Shown here: positions 48,114-58,467 of the stretch, in pieces | Layout: each line of letters starts with the position of its first letter | How positions within the stretch are numbered: the stretch's first letter is position 1 | DNA from: Tausonia pullulans | Lineage: Eukaryota > Basidiomycota > Tremellomycetes > Cystofilobasidiales > Mrakiaceae | Assembly (NCBI GenBank): GCA_951802195.1 | Contig: OX637623.1 | Coordinates: 496,001 to 560,000, forward strand | Direction of reading: 5' to 3' | DNA length: 64,000 nt | Made by a program: the position numbers and the translations under genes | The notes under the pieces: model-generated | Seen by the model: only the letters and a program-made list of their open reading frames with translations | Told to the model about the DNA's origin: nothing | Database searches by the model: none

Positions 48114-49419
48114 GGCTGGAGAATAGGGTGCGTTGGCGGGAGAGATGTCGGCAGGCCTGGAGACCGGGGCGGGCGGGCAAGAAGGAAGGGTGGGCCGAGC
48201 GAGCGAGCGAGCGAGAGGGAGACAGGCCGGACGAGAGAAACGAGCAGAAGGGGGATTGGGGGAAGAGAGGAGCAAAGGAAGACGGCGGGCGCGAGAACAG
48301 GCCACCGCTGCCCAACCCCGCCCAACCCCGCGCTGGCCAGCCAGCCGGCGTGGCAGGCAAAGCACGCCTCGCCCCCGCAGGGCAGTCTCAGCACGGGACG
48401 AATGCCACGCGCGGCACCCGGATCGCGCCCGGATCGCGCAGCGCGGGGCTCCGCGTTGACGTCGAATAGGGATGGAGACAGAGGGAAAAAAAGGCGAGGC
48501 GCAAGAAAAGATCAGATCGCAGACGGTTTCGCTCTCTGTAGAAAGGCCTCGCCCTTCTCTGAGCCCACGGCCATGCATCCGGGAACGGCGATCCGGTACT
48601 GGTGTGTGCGTCCGTCCTCGGAGTGGGAGGGGCAAGGAGGAGGCGCCAGCATGCTCGGTTCTTCTCCCGTGCTGCCCCAGGCACGGCGGAGATGCAAGAG
48701 ATGCGAGACGGAGCTTGCCCCGCTGCTTCTCCTTGCGGGTCGATCTTATGTGCTTTATTTCCCCTTCCTGGACCCCCCTCCTCGCACGGAGATGAGCTTC
48801 TCCCCCCTCGCTCCCCGGCCTCCTTCAAAGGGCAAAACGCACCGAATGAACGGAAGAGAAATCGCCGACGACGAGATGACCGCACAGGCGCCAGCAAAGG
48901 GCTTGGGCCGGCCAGGCGACTGCGACTGCATGTGTCCTCTCCCGCCCAGGGAGAACCGTCCGTCCTGAACAGCGGCTCGTCTTAAAAATCCCGCTACCTG
49001 TTGCCTGTCCTTGTCCTCTCGCGGAGCGGGAGGGGCAGATGGCGCTCCGAAACCGTGGCGTGGCGCGCGCGCTACCCCACGTCAGGCGCAGCACGCTGTA
49101 CGCGGATGTGGATGGCCGACACGCGTGTCGCATTCGGTCACTCTGTCAAAGACTCTTACTCTCCCGGAAAAAGGCGGGATGACCTCTCAGTTGACAAAGT
49201 ACTCGACTCTCGAGTCTTGAAGGCTGTGGACAGGGAGGGCTTCTGGGCCAGTCTCGTTCGCCCCGAACACCGAACTTCAGCTTGGCCTCAGCCCGCCATC
49301 GGCGTCCACCTGCTCTCGCGTCTCTCTCTCGTCTCATTTCGCCTCGTTCCGTCTTCGGTGCCCGTTCCCACCCTTTATAGAGGGACAGAGCCTCGTTTAA
49401 CGACCTACACCTCCTTTGG
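48114..49419. promoter_or_regulatory. Divergent intergenic region, YPD1 / HMG-CoA-lyase-like
   Basis: About 1.3 kb between two head-to-head genes, very GC-rich, with a short GCGA repeat run near 48199-48218. A 420-codon open frame crosses it on the plus strand (47706-48968) but is strongly biased in composition and antisense to YPD1 exon 1, so I read it as chance. Confidence 0.5.
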
Positions 49420-51907
49420 ATGCTGGCCTCCCCTTCGTCGACGTTCGCCCGGCGGCTCTCGCCCCTCCGGCCCGTCGCGTCGTTCGCCGGCGCCCTTTCC
49501 TCGTCTACGTATCCCCACCCGCCGCTAAGACGGGCCTTCTCCATATCTCCAACGAATTCAGCCTCTGGTCGTCGCAAGGCCTCCAACAAGGACCACCGCC
49601 ACGCCTGGAGGGAGCACCTCCCTCAGTCCTCGCTTGCGTCCTCTCCGCCCTCTTCTGCCTCTTCTCTCTCCACTCCCGCCGGCTCCTCCTCCACCCTTGA
49701 CACCAACAACCCGACTCCCACTTCCAACCCTAATACCACGCACGTCATCCCAGTAGTCACAGACACTCCGTCCCAAAGCCAGAGAGACGCGCGGAAGGAG
49801 GTCCTTGCCCTCTTTGGCGACAAGCGGCAGATCGCGCCGGAGCTTCAGGACCAGATGCTGCTCAATGTCAGCGCGGACGTCGGCGGAGAGTACGGGGACT
49901 TCGTAAGGTAAGAGAGAGGATGATGGCTGTGTCCTTGCTTCTACGGCTTGGGGTAGAGGAGGGTAGGGCAGGCAGGCCGGGTGAAGAGGGAGGACAGACG
50001 CGCCCCCCTCGCTCTCCGGCACGTCGGTCCGAGCGAGCGTCGGGCCGTTGGTCGGCCATAGGAAAGGGGAGAAGACTGGCCCTCGACTGGCAGAGCAGGA
50101 GGAGCGATGGGCAGAGGGCTCTCTCTACAATGGGACGGCGGTCTCTGCCCTCCTTGATTGTCGGGTCTGTCGCATTTATGCGATCGGCGCGCGCTCCTCG
50201 TCCAGTCGCGTCGCGTCGAATACTCTGAGCACCAAAAAGGGCTCTCGGACCAGCGCCAGATTAGTTGAGATGTGGGGGACTGTCCGTTTGGCCCTGTCTT
50301 CCGCTCGCAAAGGCGGACCTCTGCCAATGCGTTCCGCTCCTCCTCCAGACATGCTGACTCCTTGCCCCTTTTCGACGACCTCCTAGGATCGTCGAGCAAG
50401 GCCCCCGGCTTGGTCTGCTAACCAACAAGATGCTCAAGACGGACGAGCGCGTGAAGTTCATCGACGAGCTCATCACCACGGGTCTCAAGGCGATCGAGTG
50501 CGGCTCGTTCGCTCACCACATGTATCAGCCCCAGGTCGGTTGTCGTCGGCGTAGCTCGCTCCCTCTCCTCCTTATAACGCCTGGCTGACTAGCGTCCTCC
50601 ACTCCCACAGCTTGCCAACACCCACGAGGTCATCGTTCGCGTCCACAACTGGCTTCGAGACCTCCACCTGAGCGTCCAGGTCGAGGATCCGGCCCAGCTG
50701 GAGAAGCTCCTCAAGGCGATCCAGTACGAGGAGCACCACCACCACGACAACATGCTCGGCAAGGTCACATGCGATGAGATCTCGGTCTATGTCGGGTGCA
50801 CCGAGGTGAGAAGCATCGAGCGAGGGTACGGAGGCTGCCTCAGGCAGGCGCTGACTGACGTTCTTCTCTTGGTCCCAAGCCCTTTTCCGTCTCGACGCTC
50901 AATAGCGAGATCCGACCGCGGATCGAGCAGATGCGGGATATCGTCTTCCCAGCGCTCAAACTCGGCTTTCGCGTCCGCGCCTGCCTGGGAGCGACGATAG
51001 AGTGCCCCTTTGAGGGCCCCGTCCCGCCAGAGCGGGTGGCGGACATCGCGCAGGAGATGGTCGAGATGGGCTGCTACGAGGTCTCGCTTGCCGATACGAC
51101 GGGTCGTGGAGACCCAGCGACGGTCCGGAGACTTATTGAGACGGTCGCGGCCCGGATTGGAGTGGACAAGATCGCTGGTCATGTGAATAGCTTTGTCGCG
51201 CGCTCGAGATAGAAGAAAAAAAGAAACTCCCCTCCTCCTCCTCCTCCCCCGGCTGACTCCCAAGCTCCTCTCCCTCCCAGTTCAACGATACGTTCGGAAC
51301 GGGCATGGCCAATGTCCTCACGGCACTCACGCTCGGCGTCCGCTCCTTCGACACGACCGTCGCTGGCATCGCCTCGTGCCCTTACTCGCCCGGGGCCATC
51401 TCCAACATCGCGACCGAGGACGTCGTCTATACGCTCCACAACCTCGGGTATCACACTTCGATCAACCTCCTCGAGCTCTCCAAGGTCGGCGGGGCGATCT
51501 GCGAGACGCTCGACACGCCGAACCGATCCCGCGCCGGGGCGGCTGTCCTCGCGCGGATCTCATGGGAGCTCGACGAGCAGGTTGCGGCAATGCGCAAGGC
51601 CAAGCGGGAGAGACTGATGGAGGTCTGGAGGACGTCCAAGGGGAGCCACGTCCTCGCCATCTGTGGTCTCGCGATCCTCGTCGGCATCTGGGGCTGGAGG
51701 GAGTACGAAAACCACCCCGAGGTCAAGAAGCGGCGGATCAAGGAACAGAACGAGCGGCCCCACGCGAAGGAACCCGTTTTCTCGGTCTCGGACTTGATCT
51801 TGGAGCAGCTGAAGGAGGAGGAGGAGGCCGAGCAGGAGGCGGCGAGGAAGATCATTGCCCAGGAGAACGAGGCGCGGGACCGGACTTCCAAGATGGTTAC
51901 ATCATGA
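49420..51907 (+). CDS. HMG-CoA-lyase-like protein with altered metal site and C-terminal membrane segment
   Basis: The start MLASPSSTFARRLS opens an Arg/Ser-rich leader with RRAFSIS, a good mitochondrial presequence cleavage context. The TIM-barrel body matches HMG-CoA lyase: RIVEQGPRLGLL, IECGSF, GCYEVSLADTTGRGDP, GHFNDTFGTGMANVL, VAGIASCPYSPGA, SNIATEDVVYTL. Compared with the human enzyme, Arg41, Glu72, His233, Cys266 and Asn275 are kept, but Asp42 is Leu (RDGLQ becomes RLGLL) and His235 is Asn (HCHD becomes HFND); both are metal ligands. After the barrel the same exon continues into SHVLAICGLAILVGIWGW, a likely membrane segment, then a basic and a Glu-rich coiled-coil-like tail of about 75 residues. 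It may be a divergent or inactive paralogue. The intron after GDFVR is long (about 475 bp). Confidence 0.8.
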
Positions 51908-52196
51908 TGCCTAGTGTGTCAAGGAAAGGAACAAGGAGAAGGGCATTGGCAGAGAGTGAAGATAGAACAAGTTGGGTGAGAAACCCTATCGACAAGGGGG
52001 TAAGAGGCATGCTTGAGAGGGGAGAGAGGAAACAAGATCGTGCGCAAGTAGAACCAAGGCGGCAGCGTAGACCCGCTATGTTGAAAGAAGAAAACTAAGA
52101 TGGAAGGACGTATATGGGGGGGGGGGAGGAAGCAGAGAGATAGACATAGAGACATAGCAGGGCCACTAACAAATGCAATTAGATGTTCGTCTGTCT
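51908..52196. other. Convergent 3' flanks
   Basis: About 290 bp between two genes that end towards each other. It is purine-rich on the plus strand and carries an 11-12 base G-run near 52118. No gene is seen. Confidence 0.5.
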
Positions 52197-53385
52197 TTAT
52201 TCGTCGTCATCCTCGCCTTCGTCCATCTCGCCGTCGAAGAGGCCCCGCCCTCGCCTCCGCTCGAGCACCAGCCCGCCCAGAAGCGTATTCGTCTCGGCGT
52301 ACCTCTGGCGCGTCACACTCTCCTCTGCGAGCAGCCGCTGCGCGAATGTCGGTGGTGGCAGGACGCCCGACGGAGGGAGTGGGGTGAAGGCAGCGGCTTC
52401 TGACGGTGGGTGATAGCCGGAGGAGGAATGTACAGAAGGAAAGGAGGAGGAGTGAATGAAGGGTGGTCGTGAGGGCTGGGAATGGTTGTGGTGAACCGGT
52501 GTTGGGTGAAGGACGGAGGATGCTGGAGAGGAGACAGGCGGCCGCGGGGGTCGGTGCTTCGAAGGTTGAATGACAGTCAGTAGGCAGGAGAGGCAAGGAC
52601 CAGTATCAAAAGCTTCAGCGAGATATTCCCCTAACAGGTCAGAGATAGGCAGGGTATCAATGTCCCAGACTCACAAGTTCCCGGAGTAGCTGATTCATCG
52701 GTGCATAGGGACTCGGGACACTCGGCGGCCCCTCGTGGTCGTCGTCGGCCTCCTCGCCGGGGTCGTCCCAGGTGTCCGACTCGTCCTCGTCCTCCATCAG
52801 GTCTGAGTCGACTCGGTGGGCGGATTTGTGAGGCCGATGCTGATGCTGCTGTGACTGCTGCCTCGGGGAGATCGACGAAGTCGCCATGGCCGCCGTTAAG
52901 TCGCGCGAGCTCCACATGGCCGTGGGCGTCTGAAGGCCGTCGTCTTCGGCTGTCAGTCCTCCACCGTTGATAGGACTGCCGAGCGGCGGAGGGAGGGTCG
53001 GAAAGTAGTCGGTCGAGGGCTGGCTCGTCCGCTGGTGGTACTGCCTGTGCTGCCGCTGGAGGTACTCAAGCCCGCCCGGTGGGTAATGAGAAGCGAGAGG
53101 AACGCTCGGCGAGCTGGCGAGGTGAGGCGACAGCTCGGATGACGCGTATGCCAGGGTCATCGACAGTGACGGGGGCGGCTGGTGCTGCTGGTGCTGGTGA
53201 AACCAGTTGGACGGGCCAGCACCGTGTGGGACATGCGGTTGCTGCTCTTGGGAGGACGAGCCTGGAGAGTACCCGGTCGTCGGCGACCGTCGACGGCGCT
53301 TGGCCGCGATCTGGTCGAGCGGCGACGACGGCGGCGACGACGACCGGAGCCGCTTAGAGAGCAGCATGGGGGGACCGTCAACCAC
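52197..53385 (-). CDS. Unrecognised low-complexity protein, probably nuclear
   Basis: Two exons encode about 360 residues. Exon 1 starts MVDGPPMLLSKRLRSSSPP and contains a basic AAKRRRRSP cluster (a candidate nuclear signal), His/Gln-rich runs and an acidic stretch DLMEDEDESDTWDD. It ends LLREL before a GTGAGT donor. A 44-nt intron then joins in phase to GEYLAEAFDTG. The C-terminus has a more conserved-looking helix, PPPTFAQRLLAEESVTRQRY, then LLGGLVLERRRGRG and an acidic end. The second exon is open throughout in the joined frame, which supports the intron. I do not recognise the family; a transcription or chromatin regulator is possible but unproven. Confidence 0.65.
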
Positions 53386-54069
53386 TTTTGGAAGGAGGCA
53401 GCCGAGCAGGCGAGGACGGGCGGGTTGCGTCGTAAAATGGATGTTGAATGATGGATGGTGAAGGTGAGTTGAGTGAGGGTCGAGCGCGCCGCACCTCGAG
53501 CGGCATGGATGCCTGTGCCCGTGGCCGAAGACGTCGCGCAGCCTCTATGACGAATCACGAAGATGAAAAGGGTTTAAAGCTTGCCATCTGCGGCCTCGCC
53601 AATTTGAGCTTTCCTTCGTGGAACAAGATTGAAGAAACAGAGGCAGGGGACATGGGTCGACTAGGCTGTCTTTCTCTCAGCCTCGGTAATATGAGTCTGG
53701 ATCCGCGCGCTTCTTGTCTTTCTTACAGGCGCCGCCGTCCATTCTCAAATATGTTTCTGATTCCTCATGACGAGCAGAATAGGAGTGCGTGTTCTGTAAA
53801 ATCAATCGACTCTCTCAGGAGGCGCAGCGCGTGTTGGCCGACGTCCATACACTCGCGGTTGACTGAGCGCTTAAAGTAGACACATCAGCTGCAGAATCTA
53901 CAAAGATGGCCTAAGATATGAGCAACTCTTGCATAGGACCTCTCTGGAAGCAGGCAAGTTGACCAACGGCAGAAAGATTACGGGTCAACGACTCCAAGCG
54001 ATTTAATCACAGTGGTTCGTAATCGACAAGGTTGGATTTGCGTTCTTCCAGAACTAACGGTGTTCTTTC
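53386..54069. other. Gene-free stretch
   Basis: This holds the upstream region of the unrecognised minus-strand gene and unassigned sequence. One 143-codon plus-strand frame (53448-53879) lacks any family resemblance. Confidence 0.45.
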
Positions 54070-55452
54070 TACCTTGTCTCAAGGCGAGCTTGTACAACGT
54101 CCCCATGCGCAGGCTCTTCTTCGTTGTTCTGCCTGACCTTCACTTGCTTCTCCATAAGCGTGTATGAGCGAGAGTAACTGAGGTTCAGTGTCTTCTCTCT
54201 TTGACCGCCCAGCACGCTGCTCACCATAATCCCTTGAGATCGAGGCGTATCCGAGACGAACTGCGGGCGTACGCACCTCCGACATCGCGGAAGCAGAAGA
54301 TTGTGGGCAAAGGCAAGCAGTCAGCATATATGCAGATTGAATAGAGATCATCCCCGACTGCGACTCACCCTTGCTCATGAGGGTGCATCTGACAATGTTG
54401 ACTACCTTGACCCCCCTCCAAATCGGGTTTGTTGGAACGAAGGGCGATGACCTTGCCCTCCTTGCCGCCGGCAGAGACGACCTTGGATCATATGATGCCT
54501 GCGGGACCCTTGAATTTTTGTCGAGGTCGATGGAGATATTAGGATGGTCCTTGATAGTGTTGGCCTCGCACGTCGGCGATTTATAGTCCTGAACGTAGTC
54601 GGCGCTGTACGCCTTGACGAGCTCGTTCGAGTGAGTGGAGCATATGATGATGATCTCATAGCTGATGGTCTTGGTGACTTGGATGGCGAAGAGCTAGACC
54701 GCGACCAAGCCGGCATAGTTGAAGACGGCGAGCTCGCCCTCGGCCCTAGCGGGAGGGAGGGTATGCCGAGATTGAGGACAGCATCCGGAAGGCCATGATG
54801 GCTCCAACACCGTACGTGACGGCTTCTTCAATGCTGAGAGACTCATGGATGTGAATGACTAGGTCGGACTCGGCCTTGCAGTATCCGACAAATGTGCTCT
54901 TAGCCTCGAAGAGAACAGGACAAGTGCACCTCAGCCGCTGAGTTCCTGAGCCAGCGATAGAACAGTTTCTGAACCACCTCCGTGGACGATACTAGTGATT
55001 TTATCGCCAGTTTCCACCCAGAGGCGTTGGCACCGACTGTTTTGAGGACACGAGCATAGTTGCAGCTGCGAATGAGACAAACGCTTTTGTTAGTCAAGAA
55101 CACGCCAAAGACACTGAGAAACGGCCTTTTTTTTGGCCTTATGCAAATCAACGAGACATTTACCCAAGTATTGCTCCGAGCCCCTATGACGTGCCTTAGA
55201 CGGTCGGGTTCAACGCAACAGCTTTAACTTCCGAAGAGAACCTCGTTACTGGCAATCTGAGGAACCGGGACGTCAGTCTGGATCTCAGCCTTGTGGTCCT
55301 GGATGAGTTTGGTAAGAAAGGAGAGTAGGTTATTGTTGGTTAGAGAGAGAAGGCTCAAAGGCAAGAGAAGGGGACTGGACGAGCGGAGGAAGCCAGAGGG
55401 GATAGATCGAAGAGGGGGAGGCTACTTTGTCATCGAAAGTGGGAGCAGTCAT
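54070..55452 (-). pseudogene. Decayed medium-chain (zinc-type) alcohol dehydrogenase / enoyl reductase gene
   Basis: Read on the minus strand, the blocks of an MDR reductase occur in the right order but in changing frames: MTAPTFDDK (ATG at 55452), KAEIQTDVPVPQIASNEVL, KAVALNPT, LGAILG + CNYARVLKTVGANASGWK (normally GCDYAG), GDKITSIVHGG, SDLVIHIHESLSIEEAVTYG, LAVFNYAGLVAV then a stop, SYEIIIICSTHSNELVKAYSADYV, SPTCEANTIKDHP, SAGGKEGKVIAL, and LGYASISRDYGEQRAGRSK. At least four frame breaks plus in-frame stops are present. A phase-consistent GTAAAT...CAG intron survives inside it, so it arose from a genomic, not a retro-copied, gene. The live form would be a NAD(P)H-dependent reductase similar to ToxD/trans-enoyl reductases. 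Confidence 0.8.
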
Positions 55453-55982
55453 TTTACCTGTTCCACCATCACTTCGAACTTAACCGGTGTTTCGTCAGCA
55501 ACGACCTCCACCCCCCTTCGAACCCAAGCGCACAAATACACCCCCATTCAAGAAAGAATTCACTGAATAAACGTTCCAGACTCTTTTCTTAGTGTCCCTT
55601 TCGCCTTGCGTCCGCTACGCTACCCGAAGAGCGCGCGTCGCTAGCTGACAGATCCGACTCAACCTCTGGCGAGACTATTAGCAGCCACTATCGTCCTGAC
55701 CAAGTCATGGTCAGGGAGACGGCCATTACTCTCTATTTGCCCTTTTTATGAGAAAGGTGACTAGCGGACGTTACAGGCATGCGGCCACCAGCGTGAGCAC
55801 GCGCTCAAGAAAGGCAGGGGAAGAGTGTATTATCGAGCAATGGAAAGCCTCCTGGGAGGAAGGAGGCGACTGATGACAGGAGCAAGGGCGGAGAGCGGAA
55901 ACACGGCGAAAAACAGAAACAAGGGTCGAGATGTGGAAAAGAAGGAAAGAACTACAAGGGAAAGAGAGCGAGCGACAACTGG
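55453..55982. other. Intergenic: pseudogene upstream region and Aurora 3' flank
   Basis: No gene is seen. The part next to 55983 is purine-rich on the plus strand, thus C/T-rich in the Aurora transcript. Confidence 0.45.
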
Positions 55983-58275
55983 CTATGCCCCGCCGGAGCT
56001 TCCACCCTTTTTCTTGTATTTGAGCAACCAGGGGTGACGAGCAACTTCGATGAGAGGGAGACGCTTCTCCGGGTCCTTTTGGAGGAGCTGTTGAGTGGAA
56101 AAGCGAACGAATGTCAGTGAGAGCTTCGCGCACCTAGAAGGGGATAGCCACTCACGCGAACAATGAGGTCCTTGGCCTCTGGCGAGACATGCGACGGCAC
56201 ATGAAGGTCGACGTTGGCGATTCGTCGGTAGGTCTCTGTAGAAGGATGCGCGTCAGAAGACGAGTAATTTTCTCCAAGGCAGGCAGCAGAACAGACCCTT
56301 GTGGCCGGCCATTTCCTCAAAGGGAGGGACACCGCAAAGGAACTCGTACGCAAGGACACCGAGAGCCCAGTAGTCGACACGCTCCGTGTGCTCGCTGAGA
56401 GGATGGGGTTGGTCAGTGGTCGCAACAAAGCGAAGGAGGCAGAGGAAGGGGAGACACTCACCGGCCCTCAACCATCTCAGGTGGGAGATAGTCGAGCGTT
56501 CCACAGAGCGTGGTGCGCCTAGTGAGAATCGAGAGGGCAGTCAGCTCTAGAACATCCTCTTTGCTTCTCTCATCTGTCTCAACTCACCGGTTGCCTGGCG
56601 CATGGACAGACCAGCCAAAGTCGCCGATCTTGAGCTCGCCGTTGATACCAAGGAGAAGGTTCTCGGGTTTGATGTCGCGATGGATGACGTGTTTCCGGTG
56701 GAGGTACATGAGCGCGTCCGCCATCTGGGCGATGTACTGTTGGAGAGCATCAGACCGTGGCACGCTCGAGTGAGGGAAAACGGAGCGAGGGTGGACGCAC
56801 GCGCGATGACCGCTTTTCTGAGAAGGAGCCAAGTTTGTGGAGTTGCTTGTAAAGCTCGCCCTTACCGGCAAACTCAATCATGAGGAAGATGCGCTTCTCG
56901 TCGTGGAAGTAACCGTACAGTCGGAGGATGTTGGGGTGCCTGGAGGGTTGATGGTCGTCAGGCAGATACTGGGATGCATGACCATGGAGGGAGCTCGCCT
57001 CAGGTTGGACTGGATCTCAATCTCTCGCCGAACCTGCTTCTCGACCTTGGACAGGACGAGTTCTTGCTTGTACATGCACTTGAGGGCGACGATGTAGTGT
57101 GGCTGAACCTTTGTGCGGGCGAGGTAGACGCGTCCAAACTTGCCCTTACCGAGCGGTCGGCCGATCTCGAACTGAGGGAGCGTCCAGTTGTGATATGCGC
57201 GGGGACGGCTGACATGGAGAGCAGGTGCGGACAGGGAGGATAGCGTGTCAGTGGGATCATCCTCCGAAGATGGTTGGCTGGAGCAAGCTCCTCTCCTCTC
57301 TCCTCTGTTGATCTTCCCCTCCTCATCCATGTCTCCCGCCTGCACCCTGGAGTCGCGTCCCATTCCGCAATTGATGAAGAGGAAAAAAGAAAGGTACACT
57401 CACCTCACCGTCGCTATCTGCTCCTCTCCTTTTGACCCACTATCCAAGTCCAAGTCTCCTCCCGCCCTCCCATCCCTCGCCCTCTCCCGCTCATCCGCCT
57501 CGAATCCGCCGTCATACTTGCCAATATCAACCCTGCCCCCCGCGCTCGTCGCGACCCCCCTCTGAGCGGCCGCCTGAGCGCTCGCCGCCTGCGTAGCCGC
57601 AAGGACGCGAAGATGGGTAGCGTGCGCTGGGCCGTGGATGCCTTGGGCGGTGTGGGTGTGATGCGACGAGGAGGACTTGTGGCCGTGTTGCTGGGGAGTT
57701 CTATGTGTGCCCACCGGTCGAGGGAGCGCACGTGGCGGCGAGGGCCGGGCGAGCGACTGTTGATGAACGGATGAGGGAGGGCGAGGGGGGAGACCTGCCA
57801 AGGGGAAGCGCGGCTGGTCGGGAAAGGTGGAAGAGGAGGAGGCGCCGTTGTTGTTACTGCTGTTAGCGGCTGAACCCATGGCGAGCTTCATGACGGGGAG
57901 GCGGACGGTCGCCGACGGGGCGGTGGAGGAAGAGGACGTCATGGTGGAGCTGGGCCGGTGGGCGGCGGCGGCGTTGTTCGTTGTTGAGTGAGGGTCGTAC
58001 TTTGAGAGCAGGCCACGGGAGGGCTTGTTCGCGGCGGGCGGGACGTTCTCCGACTCGTGCAAGACTGGGGAGCTGTGATCGTGGGAGGAAGAGACCAGGG
58101 CGATGGAGGAGATGCGGTAGGCAAGCGGGTCCATCGAGCGATCCACGGAGGGAAAGAGGGGGAGACGGCGCGAGTGTTGGTTGGAGGGAGGGAGGAGGAG
58201 GTCAAGGAAGGAAGCCGAGGAAGACGCGCCGCCTCCATGCGAGAAATCAGTCTCGCCTTCGCAGCCCGCGACCAT
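55983..58275 (-). CDS. Aurora kinase (Ipl1/Ark1-type)
   Basis: The C-terminal half is a Ser/Thr kinase of the Aurora family. [24 protein letters not shown] is the glycine loop and [10 protein letters not shown] holds the ATP-binding Lys. [19 protein letters not shown] is the catalytic loop, followed by [19 protein letters not shown] (activation loop with the Aurora RRTT site), [11 protein letters not shown] and [16 protein letters not shown]. It ends [18 protein letters not shown] at 55983. About six short introns lie in the kinase part. The N-terminal 270-290 residues are Ser/His/Gln-rich and look disordered. The kinase drives chromosome bi-orientation with INCENP-type partners. The start at 58275 (MVAGCEGE) is preferred because the frame is open; MDPLAYR at 58134 is an alternative. 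Confidence 0.93.
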
Positions 58276-58467
58276 GGTAACAGGAATGAACCTACACACG
58301 GACGTCTCATAGTTTACAGGCAGATTAGAACATATTGACCATGGAAAAAGTAGATGGGAATTGCGTTTTTCTGCGCCCACCACCTTGACGACCAGCTGTC
58401 GAGCCAACGTCGCCGCGCCTCCCGTCCGCTGTCTCTCCCTCTCTGCAAACGGCCACTTCCACCAGAC
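58276..58467. promoter_or_regulatory. Short bidirectional promoter, Aurora / SEH1
   Basis: Only 192 bp separate the two outward-facing start codons, so the core promoters of both genes must be shared or overlap here unless the later Aurora ATG is used. No clear TATA box is seen. Confidence 0.6.

Noticed and set aside
47706-48968. 420-codon plus-strand open frame across the YPD1 first intron and upstream region
   Set aside because: Composition is Arg/Gly/Ala-biased as expected from GC-rich random frames, it is antisense to YPD1 exon 1, and it has no recognisable motif.
54900-55151. First thought to be a chaperonin (CCT8) fragment because of the block KTVGAN
   Set aside because: Flanking blocks (KAEIQTDVPVPQ, ESLSIEEAVTYG, GEQRAGRSK) fit an MDR reductase in the correct order, so the CCT8 idea was dropped.
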